NCBI GenBank assembly: GCA_023431385.1
Contig: JAEYWA010000148.1
Span: 1 to 21,759, forward strand
Origin: Bacillota bacterium
Lineage (GTDB): Bacteria; Bacillota; Clostridia; Acetivibrionales; DSM-1351
Direction of reading: 5' to 3'
DNA: 21,759 nt
Below the pieces are notes generated by a model that did no database searches, had not been told where the DNA came from, and worked only from the letters and a program-made list of their open reading frames with translations. A program made the translations under genes and the position numbers. Below are positions 1 to 8,177 of the stretch, one piece after another. Each line of letters opens with the position of its first letter. The stretch's first letter is position 1.

Positions 1-795
1 AAGAAAAGTAGAATTAAGAAGTTTATCTTTATTACATGCATTTTGGTAGTTGTTTTTTGCCTGATGAGCGGTCAGGTTATGGCTGAACCGAATATTTCGG
101 TAACAAAAGACGGGATAAATATCGGTACTTCTCAAGACCCAAAAGAGGTATCCTCAAGTATTCAGCTTTTATTACTACTAACAGTCCTTTCGGTTGCACC
201 TTCTATTCTTATAATGATGACAGGCTTTACCAGAATAATTATTATACTGTCATTTTTAAGAAATGCTCTTGGAACACAGCAAATGCCACCAAACCAAGTA
301 ATAATTGGACTTGCCTTATTTATTACCTTTTTTGTCATGACACCTGTTATTTCGGATATAAATGAAAATGCGTTTCAGCCTTATTCTAAAGGTGAAATAA
401 CGTCTCAGCAAGCCATTGAAGAAAGCTCGGGTACCATTAAAACATGGATGGTAAAGCAAATATTCAGCAATAAAAGAGAAAAGGACCTGGAATTATTTAT
501 GACTCTTGGAGGTCAGACAGAGCCCATAAAGATTCGTGATGCCTCGAAACTTCCATTATCAACAGTTGCACCGGCATTTTTAATTAGTGAACTTATGGTG
601 GCCTTTAAATTCGGGTTTTTAATATTTTTACCGTTTCTGATTATAGACATAGTTGTCTCAAGTACTCTTATGTCAATGGGCATGATGATGCTCCCGCCCA
701 CAATGATATCCCTGCCGTTTAAGATATTGTTATTCATATTGGTGGACGGGTGGTCAATGCTAACGCAGTCAATTGTTGTAAGCTTTACCGGGTAA
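1..795 (+). CDS. fliP: FliP, flagellar type III export gate protein (5' partial)
   Basis: FliP forms, with FliQ and FliR, the pore of the flagellar export gate in the MS ring. The reading frame is open to base 1. The first in-window start (TTG at 43) lies inside the hydrophobic core of a signal peptide: a basic KKSRIKK stretch precedes it and a VMA-like cleavage site follows, with mature sequence from about EPNIS. The true start is therefore just upstream of the window. FliP is one of the few flagellar proteins made with a cleavable signal peptide, which fits. Family hallmarks are RNALGTQQMPPNQVIIGLAL in the first third and the C-terminal stretch with MGMMMLPP and LPFKILLF. Several membrane segments are evident. 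The visible length (about 264 codons) leaves little missing. fliQ follows after 72 nt. Confidence 0.96.
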   Translation, partial: KKSRIKKFIFITCILVVVFCLMSGQVMAEPNISVTKDGINIGTSQDPKEVSSSIQLLLLLTVLSVAPSILIMMTGFTRIIIILSFLRNALGTQQMPPNQVIIGLALFITFFVMTPVISDINENAFQPYSKGEITSQQAIEESSGTIKTWMVKQIFSNKREKDLELFMTLGGQTEPIKIRDASKLPLSTVAPAFLISELMVAFKFGFLIFLPFLIIDIVVSSTLMSMGMMMLPPTMISLPFKILLFILVDGWSMLTQSIVVSFTG

Positions 796-867
796 GAGCT
801 TAATAAATCACTGAATCATAATAACCCGTGACTAAAATTACGTTGGTGAGGCCGGAGGAGAGCTAAA

Positions 868-1137
868 ATGGATGAAAGCAGCATAATTTATATTGCACAG
901 GGAGCCTTGAAAGTTGTTATATATGTGTCGGCTCCGATTTTGCTTATCAGTATGATAGTAGGCCTTGTAATAAGTATATTTCAAGCTACGACTCAAATTC
1001 AGGAGCAGACCCTAACCTATGTACCAAAAATACTTTCAGTTATAGCTGCAATTGCATTATTTGGTTCATGGATGCTGAAAGTATTAATAGAATATACACA
1101 GAATATTTTTACAAATATGAATCAATTCATAAAGTAG
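868..1137 (+). CDS. fliQ: FliQ, flagellar export gate protein
   Basis: This 89-aa protein has two long hydrophobic segments (about residues 13-38 and 52-73), the normal size and topology for FliQ, four copies of which pack around FliP in the export gate. The signature IVGLVISIFQATTQIQEQTL is typical of the first hairpin, and TYVPKI follows. A GGAGGAG ribosome binding site lies 7-10 nt before the ATG. The stop codon is followed at once by the AGGAG ribosome binding site of fliR, so the two are likely translationally linked. Confidence 0.97.
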   Translation: MDESSIIYIAQGALKVVIYVSAPILLISMIVGLVISIFQATTQIQEQTLTYVPKILSVIAAIALFGSWMLKVLIEYTQNIFTNMNQFIK

Positions 1138-1146
1138 GAGTTTAGA

Positions 1147-1935
1147 ATGCAAATCCCGTTTGATATGTTTCTTAACAATTTGGAGTTATTTCTTCTTATA
1201 TTTGTCAGAATGACCGGGTTGTTTGTAACTGCTCCAATATTTGGTCGGGGGAATATACCCGCGTATTTCAAAATTGGATTTGCCTTTACCGTAGCTCTCA
1301 TAATGACAAATGTAATACAGGTTGGCCATATTGTTGAAACTGATAATTTTATGATATATGCAGTGTATATTATTAAAGAATTTATTGTTGGAATTGTAAT
1401 TGGTTTTGTGTCGTATGCAGTATTTACAAGTATTTATTTAGCCGGACAAATTATTGACTTTCAGATTGGATTTGGTATGGTTAACGTAATAGATCCACTG
1501 AGTAATATACAGGTACCTGTAACAGCAAATTTATACTACATGCTGGCCATGATGATTTTTCTTGCTACAAATGGCCATCACATGCTTATCAAAGCGCTAT
1601 ATCAAAGCTTTGATATTGTACCACTGGGAAGTGCCATATTCGGTCCCAAAATGGTAGATAACATAGTTGTTGTTTTTCAGAATATGTTCTCGGTAGGATT
1701 TAAAATAGCTGCTCCGATAGTAGCAGCTATAATAATTACCGATGTAGTACTGGGCATAATATCCAAAACAATACCTCAGATGAATGTATTTATCTTGGGT
1801 ATGCCTTTGAAGATATTAATAGGAATGATAGTCGTAATGATTACGATTCCGGCATTTATCTATATAGTGACACTGTTGACTGATGACATGAGTACTCAAA
1901 TATTTATATTTATCAAGTCAATGGTTCCGGGGTAA
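1147..1935 (+). CDS. fliR: FliR, flagellar export gate protein
   Basis: FliR (262 aa, normal length) completes the FliP5-Q4-R1 export gate. It is almost entirely hydrophobic with about six membrane segments. Recognisable family stretches include the early RMTGLFVTAPIFGR, the central GQIIDFQIGFGMVNVIDP and the late region with ISKTIPQMNVFILGMPLKI. An AGGAG ribosome binding site lies 7 nt before the ATG and directly abuts the fliQ stop. flhB follows after a 32-nt gap. In some clostridia fliR and flhB are fused; here they are separate. Confidence 0.97.
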   Translation: MQIPFDMFLNNLELFLLIFVRMTGLFVTAPIFGRGNIPAYFKIGFAFTVALIMTNVIQVGHIVETDNFMIYAVYIIKEFIVGIVIGFVSYAVFTSIYLAGQIIDFQIGFGMVNVIDPLSNIQVPVTANLYYMLAMMIFLATNGHHMLIKALYQSFDIVPLGSAIFGPKMVDNIVVVFQNMFSVGFKIAAPIVAAIIITDVVLGIISKTIPQMNVFILGMPLKILIGMIVVMITIPAFIYIVTLLTDDMSTQIFIFIKSMVPG

Positions 1936-1967
1936 AGATTGACTAGCACTTATTTTTGGAGGACGGA

Positions 1968-3092
1968 ATGGAGAATCCCGTTAAGGAACAACACCTTAGG
2001 CTAAACTATCAGCTGTTTGCTGCCGGGGGAGATGACAAGACAGAAAAAGCCACTCCCAAGAAAAAAAGTGATGCTAGAAAAAAAGGTCAGGTATTTCAAA
2101 GTAGAGAAATGTCTGCCTCATTAATATTAATACTGATGATTGTATCCATGAACGCTTTTGGTTCAATATTATTCAATCAATTGTCAGCGTTTATTAAAAA
2201 GACGTTTACCGAGTACCTTGTAAATAAGGACGCCTTTAATACAGATATTCTTGCAAAGATTTTTATTGATGGTGTTATTGTACTGGCTAAAACCTCATTA
2301 CCTTTGTTATTGATAGCAATGATAGCGGGTTTGCTGGTGGGATATGCACAGGTTGGCATTCTTTTTACCCTTGAAACCTTAAAGCCTAAAGGCAATAGGA
2401 TTAATCCCTTGAGCGGATTTAAAAGAATGTTTTCCCTGAGATCGGTAGTTGAATTGGTTAAGGCCATAATAAAAATACTTATAGTTGCATGGGTAGCCTA
2501 TTCCTACCTTAAATCAAAAACAAATGAAGTGGTTGCCCTTATGAATGCAGATTTACTGGATATTCTCTCCTTTATAGGAAATTCTGCCTTCGCTGTCGCA
2601 CTAAGAATCTGTATTGCAATGATTTTATTAGGTTTTCTGGACTTTCTATATCAAAGGTATGATTATGAGAAAAATCTTAAAATGACTAAGCAGGAAGTTA
2701 AGGAAGAGTTCAAGCAGATGGAGGGTAATCCTGAAATAAAGTCAAAGATAAAGCAAAAACAGCGGCAGATGTCCATGAAAAGGATGATGCAGGAAATCCC
2801 CAAAGCGGATGTTGTAATTACAAACCCGACACACTTTGCAGTAGCAATCAAGTATGATGCGGAAAAGGCAAGTGCACCTATTGTTGTTGCTAAAGGACAA
2901 GATTACATAGCCTTGAGAATCAAACAAGTAGCAACGGAGAATAAGGTTCAGATAGTTGAAAATAAACCGCTTGCAAGGACACTATTCAGTACGGTAGATA
3001 TAGGACAGCCCATACCGCCGGAGCTGTATCAGGCCGTAGCTGAAATTCTTGCATTTGTATATAATCTCAAAAATGGCGGCAGAGCAGGTTAG
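1968..3092 (+). CDS. flhB: FlhB, export gate substrate-specificity switch protein
   Basis: FlhB switches the flagellar export machine from rod/hook to filament substrates after self-cleavage. The frame opens at a TTG at 1956, but that TTG overlaps the GGAGG ribosome binding site (1958-1962). The ATG at 1968, 5 nt after GGAGG, is the better start and gives 374 aa. The cytoplasmic N-terminal tail contains DKTEKATPKKKSDARKKGQV, the standard FlhB opening. Four membrane segments follow, then the cytoplasmic domain. The autocleavage motif is NPTH with N286-P287, preceded by a basic linker (MSMKRMMQEIPKADVV). The downstream region with KPLARTLFSTVDIGQPIP is also canonical, so self-processing should be intact. 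Confidence 0.97.
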   Translation: MENPVKEQHLRLNYQLFAAGGDDKTEKATPKKKSDARKKGQVFQSREMSASLILILMIVSMNAFGSILFNQLSAFIKKTFTEYLVNKDAFNTDILAKIFIDGVIVLAKTSLPLLLIAMIAGLLVGYAQVGILFTLETLKPKGNRINPLSGFKRMFSLRSVVELVKAIIKILIVAWVAYSYLKSKTNEVVALMNADLLDILSFIGNSAFAVALRICIAMILLGFLDFLYQRYDYEKNLKMTKQEVKEEFKQMEGNPEIKSKIKQKQRQMSMKRMMQEIPKADVVITNPTHFAVAIKYDAEKASAPIVVAKGQDYIALRIKQVATENKVQIVENKPLARTLFSTVDIGQPIPPELYQAVAEILAFVYNLKNGGRAG

Positions 3093-3128
3093 ATTTTGAT
3101 TAGCAAATTTATTTAAGGGGGCTAAAAT

Positions 3129-5153
3129 TTGTCAAGGTTAAACAGTTTTTTTATACCGTTAATTATAATAATCGCAATATTAAACCTTATTTTGCCTATC
3201 CCGCATGCGTTGCTGGACTTCTTGCTTGCTGTAAATATAATTCTGGCAGCCGTAATAATGCTTAATACAATTTATCTGAAAACTGCCTTGGACTTATCCA
3301 TATTCCCGACTCTAATAGTTGTTACAACGATTTATAGATTATCGCTGAATGTTACGGCAACAAAGCTTATCCTTTCTGAGGGTGAAGCCGGAGACGTTAT
3401 CCGAGGATTTGGTTCCTTTGTTGGCAGAAACAATCTCGTTGTGGGCTTTGTAATATTCTTTATCATTATGATTGTAAACTTCCTGGTTATAACAAAGGGT
3501 TCCGAAAGAGTTGCCGAAGTAGCTGCAAGATTTACTTTGGACGCCATGCCTGGTAAACAGATGGCTATTGATGCTGATTTGAACACCGGCTTAATCAGTG
3601 AGGCCGAGGCAAAAGAAAGAAGAAAAAAGGTTCAAAGAGAAGCAGATTTTTACGGTTCCATGGATGGTGCCAGTAAGTTTGTAAAAAATGATGCAATTGC
3701 AGGTATTATTATAACTTTTTTAAATATAGCAGGTGGCTTGATAATAGGTGTAGTTATGAGGGGCGAGGAACTCGCAGATGCTCTTAATAACTATACCATT
3801 TTAACTATAGGTGACGGTCTGGTCAGCCAGATACCTGCACTTATGCTTTCGGTAGCAACTTCATTCATTGTTACCAGAGCCGGTGCGGATTCAGACCTGA
3901 ACAAGGACGTAATAAAGCAGCTTTTCTACAATCCAAAGGTCTTATATATTGCAGCAGCACTTAGTATAGCAATGGCCCCTTTCCTAACGCCTGTACCATT
4001 CCTTTTATTAGCAGCAGTCCTCATATTTATTGCTGTTAAAATCAAACAACTTCAAAAGGAAGCAGTTATTGATGAAGAAGTGCAGATACAGGAAAGTGAA
4101 GTTGAGGAAATCAGAAAACCTGAAAATGTTGTTACACTTTTACAGGTTGACCCAATTGAACTGGAATTCGGCTACGGAATAATTCCTCTTGCTGATGCAA
4201 ATCAGGGTGGAGATTTATTGGATAGAGTTGTTCTTATAAGAAGACAGCTGGCACTTGAACTGGGTATGATAGTTCCGGTTATCAGGCTTAGAGATAATAT
4301 ACAAATCGGTCCCAATGAATACATAATAAAAATAAAGGGCTCAGAGGTAGCTAAGGGAGAGTTGTTGTTTGATTACTTCTTAGCTATGAATTCCGGTGGT
4401 GTTGAAGAAGACATAGACGGTATAAAGACCGTTGAGCCTGCTTTCGGGTTACCGGCTATATGGATTCAGGAGGGACAAAGAGATAAAGCTGAAATGTTGG
4501 GTTATACTGTTGTTGACCCGCCTTCAATTATAGCAACACATCTCACAGAGGTTATCAAGAAGCATTCATACGAGTTACTTGGTAGACAGGAAGTTCAGAC
4601 TCTAGTTGATAATATTAAGCAGACAAACCCTGCAATTGTGGAAGAACTTGTGCCTAAGCTCATGAGTATAGGAGAAATCCAGAAGGTACTTGCTAATTTA
4701 CTTAAGGAAAATGTTTCTATCAGAGATATGGTTACAATAATGGAGACCCTTGCAGATTATTCACCAATGACCCATGATGTGGATATGCTTACCGAGTATG
4801 TAAGGCAAGCTCTTGGAAGATCAATATCACAGAAGTTTTTCATCGGGAATTCAAATGTTATTACAATTGATCCCAAGGTTGAACAAATGATTATGGATTC
4901 AATACAGAAGACTGAGTTCGGATCTTATCTGGCACTTGACCCTTCTGTCAGCAATACAATAATAAATAATGTCAGCAAGAATGTTCAGAGGCTGTTGCAG
5001 CTTGGAAATCAGCCTATTGTTTTGGCTTCACCAATTGTAAGACTATATTTTAAACGTCTTACAGAGAATGTAATTCCGGGTTTGATTGTTCTTTCCTATA
5101 ACGAGATTGATCCCGGAGTTGAGATACAATCTGTTGGAACTGTAAGTGTTTAA
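3129..5153 (+). CDS. flhA: FlhA, flagellar export gate ring protein
   Basis: FlhA (674 aa) forms the nine-subunit cytoplasmic ring of the export gate, docks chaperone-substrate complexes and couples export to the proton motive force. The start is TTG at 3129, supported by AAGGGGG 7 nt upstream; no nearby in-frame ATG fits the family N-terminus (MSRLNSFFIPLIIIIAILNL). About eight membrane segments occupy the first 310 residues. The FHIPEP-family signature ARFTLDAMPGKQMAIDADL is followed by GLISEAEAKERR and KFVKNDAIAGI. The cytoplasmic half includes IRLRDNIQIGPNEYIIKIKG and the ring/docking domains. The 127-nt gap to flhF is the largest between export-gate genes and regulators here. Confidence 0.98.
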   Translation: MSRLNSFFIPLIIIIAILNLILPIPHALLDFLLAVNIILAAVIMLNTIYLKTALDLSIFPTLIVVTTIYRLSLNVTATKLILSEGEAGDVIRGFGSFVGRNNLVVGFVIFFIIMIVNFLVITKGSERVAEVAARFTLDAMPGKQMAIDADLNTGLISEAEAKERRKKVQREADFYGSMDGASKFVKNDAIAGIIITFLNIAGGLIIGVVMRGEELADALNNYTILTIGDGLVSQIPALMLSVATSFIVTRAGADSDLNKDVIKQLFYNPKVLYIAAALSIAMAPFLTPVPFLLLAAVLIFIAVKIKQLQKEAVIDEEVQIQESEVEEIRKPENVVTLLQVDPIELEFGYGIIPLADANQGGDLLDRVVLIRRQLALELGMIVPVIRLRDNIQIGPNEYIIKIKGSEVAKGELLFDYFLAMNSGGVEEDIDGIKTVEPAFGLPAIWIQEGQRDKAEMLGYTVVDPPSIIATHLTEVIKKHSYELLGRQEVQTLVDNIKQTNPAIVEELVPKLMSIGEIQKVLANLLKENVSIRDMVTIMETLADYSPMTHDVDMLTEYVRQALGRSISQKFFIGNSNVITIDPKVEQMIMDSIQKTEFGSYLALDPSVSNTIINNVSKNVQRLLQLGNQPIVLASPIVRLYFKRLTENVIPGLIVLSYNEIDPGVEIQSVGTVSV

Positions 5154-5200
5154 TTAGCTTGACCTCATTGCAGTTCAACTATTGCAAGGTAAATAAATCC

Positions 5201-5240
5201 TCCTTTATTCGCTATCTTACGATAAAGGATATGTCTTTTT
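5201..5240 (+). other. Predicted hairpin in the flhA-flhF spacer
   Basis: Arms TCCTTTAT (5201-5208) and ATAAAGGA (5222-5229) can form an 8-bp stem, with CG/CG inside it around an 8-nt loop. A short T-rich run (5235-5239) follows after a gap, so it could be a weak attenuator or simply a processing or stability element. The stem is AT-rich. Only the inverted repeat is seen; function is inferred. Confidence 0.35.
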
Positions 5241-5280
5241 ATTACAATTTAGGGCCAAAAAATGGCTCATGGAGGTTAGT

Positions 5281-6471
5281 ATGAAGATAAAGCGGTATTT
5301 GGGGAAAAACACACAAGAGGTATTACTGAAAGTTAAGATGGACCTTGGGAATAATGCAATTATTCTGAATACTAAAAAAGTAAGACAGAAGGGCATCAAG
5401 AAATATTTTTCCAAACCGATGATAGAGATTATGGCGGCGATAGATGACGATAATGCCAAGGTTAAGGAAAGAGAATTAACAAAAATCGAACCTATTCATC
5501 AGGATAATACATTATCTAAAAATATATTGTCACAAAAAGAGGAAAAAATTACGGAGTTAGAGAATAAAGTAAGTAATATAGAAAATCTTTTAGGTAGGAT
5601 TCTAAACATAGTAAATAGTGACGATAAAAGTAATGAGGCAGTTTCTCCCGAGGAACAGCTTATGGGAGAAAACAATGGGAATCAGTTTCCACAGATTTTC
5701 CAATTGCTGTATAACAACCTCCTGAAAAATGAGGTTGATGAGGATATTGCCAAAGGGATTATTGAACAGGTTGCCAAGAGGAGCAGTTCAAGAAATATTA
5801 ATGATGCATCTATTGTTATGCATTCTGTTATAGCATCAATGCTTGGAAAGCCTGAGCCCATATACCTGCGCAAGGACGGAAATCCTACAGTTATTCTCTT
5901 TGTTGGACCAACCGGAGTAGGAAAAACTACTACACTTGCAAAATTGGCTGCTACATTTATGTTATCAAACAACAAGAAAGTTGGGTTAATAACAGCAGAC
6001 ACCTATAGAATAGCAGCTGTGGATCAGCTGAAAACCTATGCTGAAATACTTGGTATTCCTATATCAGTAGCATATTCTGTAGTTGAAATAACAAATGAGA
6101 TCCAGAAGTACAGTGACAAGGATATTATTTTGGTTGATACTGCAGGGTGTAGTTATAGGGACAAACAAAAGTTTGATGAATTAAAGAAACTTGTTTCTGC
6201 TTGTAATGCAGATAATATATTCCTGGTGCTAAGTTCCACAGTGAGCTCGAAAAACTGCAGGGATATAATTAAGAATTATGATTTTATTCCGAATTACAAG
6301 CTTATTTTTACGAAGCTGGATGAAACACCTGTGTACGGTAGCATCCTAAACACGAAATGTTACTCCAACAGGAGCTTGTCCTATATAACCAACGGCCAAA
6401 ATGTTCCTGACGATATCGAAGTAGCAAACATTGATAGACTATCAAAAAACTTATTGGGAAATTTGTCGTAG
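5281..6471 (+). CDS. flhF: FlhF, SRP-type GTPase placing the flagellum
   Basis: FlhF is a membrane-associated SRP-family GTPase that recruits early flagellar parts to the assembly site. The open frame has an ATG at 5269, but GGAGG (5271-5275) sits 5 nt before the ATG at 5281, and MKIKRYLGKNTQEVLLKVK is the family N-terminus, so 5281 is chosen (396 aa). A basic N-terminal domain is followed by a coiled, acidic linker (about 80-125) and the NG domain. Motifs: P-loop GPTGVGKTTT from G209, ITADTYRIAAVDQL (G2 region), DTAG at 286-289, TKLDE at 344-348, and GQNVPDDIE near the C-terminus. The residue after DTAG, usually Arg in this family, is Cys290. flhG lies 53 nt downstream. Confidence 0.96.
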   Translation: MKIKRYLGKNTQEVLLKVKMDLGNNAIILNTKKVRQKGIKKYFSKPMIEIMAAIDDDNAKVKERELTKIEPIHQDNTLSKNILSQKEEKITELENKVSNIENLLGRILNIVNSDDKSNEAVSPEEQLMGENNGNQFPQIFQLLYNNLLKNEVDEDIAKGIIEQVAKRSSSRNINDASIVMHSVIASMLGKPEPIYLRKDGNPTVILFVGPTGVGKTTTLAKLAATFMLSNNKKVGLITADTYRIAAVDQLKTYAEILGIPISVAYSVVEITNEIQKYSDKDIILVDTAGCSYRDKQKFDELKKLVSACNADNIFLVLSSTVSSKNCRDIIKNYDFIPNYKLIFTKLDETPVYGSILNTKCYSNRSLSYITNGQNVPDDIEVANIDRLSKNLLGNLS

Positions 6472-6524
6472 CATAATACAAGGATGATGTGCTGTCAGGC
6501 TGACGGGATGAGACATGGAGGTTA

Positions 6525-7448
6525 ATGATGATAGATCAAGCTGAAAAGTTAAGAAAAATTGTTAACAATATGAATAGTGAACCCATTAAAGACCTATCTG
6601 AGAATCAATTACCCGAAAGGATAACAGTTGGTAAGCGTGCCAGAGTTGTGGCTATTACAAGCGGTAAGGGAGGAGTAGGAAAAACAAGTGTTACTGTTAA
6701 TCTTGCTATTGCCTTAAGTCAAAAAGGATATAGAGTAGTTATAATTGATGCAGATTTGGGTTTGTCAAATATAGATGTTGTTTTCGGGATAGTTCCGAAA
6801 TATACACTGCTTGACTCAATCAAAAGTGAAAAGGGTATTTTAGATATCCTCAGTGACGGGCCGAATAATATTAAGTTTATATCTGGTGGCTCAGGAGTTC
6901 AGGAGTTGATCAATCTTGACAGGAACTCTCTGGATTCTTTTATTGCCAATATGTCATTGCTTGATCATATAGCAGACTATATTTTAATTGATACCGGTGC
7001 AGGACTTTCAGATACAGTTATGAATTTTGTATTATCAGCAGAGGAAGTAATTTTGGTAGTAACTCCGGAACCGACCTCAATAACAGACGCCTATGCACTT
7101 GTAAAAACAGTGTTTTACACAAAGAAGGATTGTTTAATCAATGTACTGATAAATAGAGCTGAAACTGAAAATGAGGCAAAGACAGTTTACAATAATTTTG
7201 CAGCAGTTTCTGAGAGATTTCTTGGTATGAAACTACAATCTCTGGGCTACTTACCCTTTGATCAATCATTTACCAAATCTGTGAAGATGCAGAAACCGTA
7301 TTTACTCTGTTATCCGAAGAATTCTACAAGCAAATTAATAAACGATGTAGCTGATGCCCTTATTAGAAAGGAAGTAAATACAAACACCTTGACACAGGCG
7401 GGAATCAAAGGATTTATTAATAGATTTGTCGGCTTGTTTACCAATTGA
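6525..7448 (+). CDS. flhG: FlhG (YlxH/FleN), MinD-like ATPase controlling flagellar number
   Basis: FlhG is a MinD/ParA-type ATPase that regulates flagellar number and position and stimulates FlhF GTPase activity. ATGs at 6525 and 6528 are adjacent; GGAGG at 6517-6521 is 3 and 6 nt away respectively, so 6528 may be the true start. The N-terminus carries DQAEKLR, matching the DQAxxLR activator helix known to contact FlhF. The deviant Walker A is KGGVGKTS from K48. IIDADLGLSNIDVVFG and LIDTGAGLSDTVMNF are the other ATPase motifs. The C-terminal GIKGFINRFVGLFTN looks like an amphipathic membrane-targeting helix, as in MinD. Length (308 codons including stop) is normal. Confidence 0.96.
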   Translation: MMIDQAEKLRKIVNNMNSEPIKDLSENQLPERITVGKRARVVAITSGKGGVGKTSVTVNLAIALSQKGYRVVIIDADLGLSNIDVVFGIVPKYTLLDSIKSEKGILDILSDGPNNIKFISGGSGVQELINLDRNSLDSFIANMSLLDHIADYILIDTGAGLSDTVMNFVLSAEEVILVVTPEPTSITDAYALVKTVFYTKKDCLINVLINRAETENEAKTVYNNFAAVSERFLGMKLQSLGYLPFDQSFTKSVKMQKPYLLCYPKNSTSKLINDVADALIRKEVNTNTLTQAGIKGFINRFVGLFTN

Positions 7449-7484
7449 TAAGGTAGTATACTATTATTAAGTGGGGGAAAGCGC

Positions 7485-8177
7485 TTGAACACAGTGTTTA
7501 ACTTACAGGAATTTACTATTGGAACCAAGATTGAAATGAGAGTTGTAGATCCGATTGAAGGAAAGCTTGACATTGGATTTGTAAGCCAGTTGGAAGGCTT
7601 TGTTGACGTCAATATAATTAGAATAAGCGCCCCAATATATGAATCAAAGGTATATCCTGTAAGAGTAAACTCAGCAATAGAGGCATATCTGTTTTGTGCA
7701 GCAAACCAGATATATCGAGTAGCCGGATATGTAACGGATAGACTTATAATAGATGATATTGCTCTACTGGATGTCAGGGTTACTGAAAAACCTTCAAAGA
7801 TACAGAGAAGACAATTTTACAGATTTGAATGTAAAATTCCTGTAGGATTTATTATGATTAATCAGGACAAGCACAATACTACATCAGAACTTAATGGTTA
7901 CACTATTGACATAAGCGGTGGAGGTTTGTCCTGTGTTACAGAAAAAATTCTAAATGCAAATTCCGTTGTTATAGGATTTGTGTTAATGGGTAATTATAGT
8001 TTAGAATTTAAAGGGAAAGTGGTCAGATGTAAGAAAGAAATTATAAATGAAGAACTTAAATACTGTTCTTCAATTAGTTTTGTAGATTTGGAGCATAAGG
8101 AACGTGAAAAAGTTGTCAGCTTTGTATTCAATCAGCAACGAGAATTATTAAAAAAAGGGCTAAGGGGCGGAGAATGA
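7485..8177 (+). CDS. YcgR-like PilZ protein, c-di-GMP-responsive flagellar brake
   Basis: This 230-aa protein has the two-domain plan of YcgR/MotI (YpfA/DgrA): an N-terminal beta-rich YcgR-type domain (about 1-100) and a C-terminal PilZ domain. The PilZ c-di-GMP-binding residues are present: RxxxR as R109-QFY-R113 and DxSxxG as D142-I-S144-GG-G147. In B. subtilis the homologue binds c-di-GMP and acts on the motor stator to slow flagella. The start is TTG at 7485, with GGGGG 7 nt upstream. Its stop overlaps the cheB start (ATGA), which points to translational coupling and a role in the same motility programme. The stator contact is inferred from family knowledge. Confidence 0.9.
   Translation: MNTVFNLQEFTIGTKIEMRVVDPIEGKLDIGFVSQLEGFVDVNIIRISAPIYESKVYPVRVNSAIEAYLFCAANQIYRVAGYVTDRLIIDDIALLDVRVTEKPSKIQRRQFYRFECKIPVGFIMINQDKHNTTSELNGYTIDISGGGLSCVTEKILNANSVVIGFVLMGNYSLEFKGKVVRCKKEIINEELKYCSSISFVDLEHKEREKVVSFVFNQQRELLKKGLRGGE

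Noticed and set aside
1956..1967. Upstream TTG start for flhB
   Set aside because: The TTG overlaps the GGAGG ribosome binding site of the ATG at 1968, so it cannot use that site.
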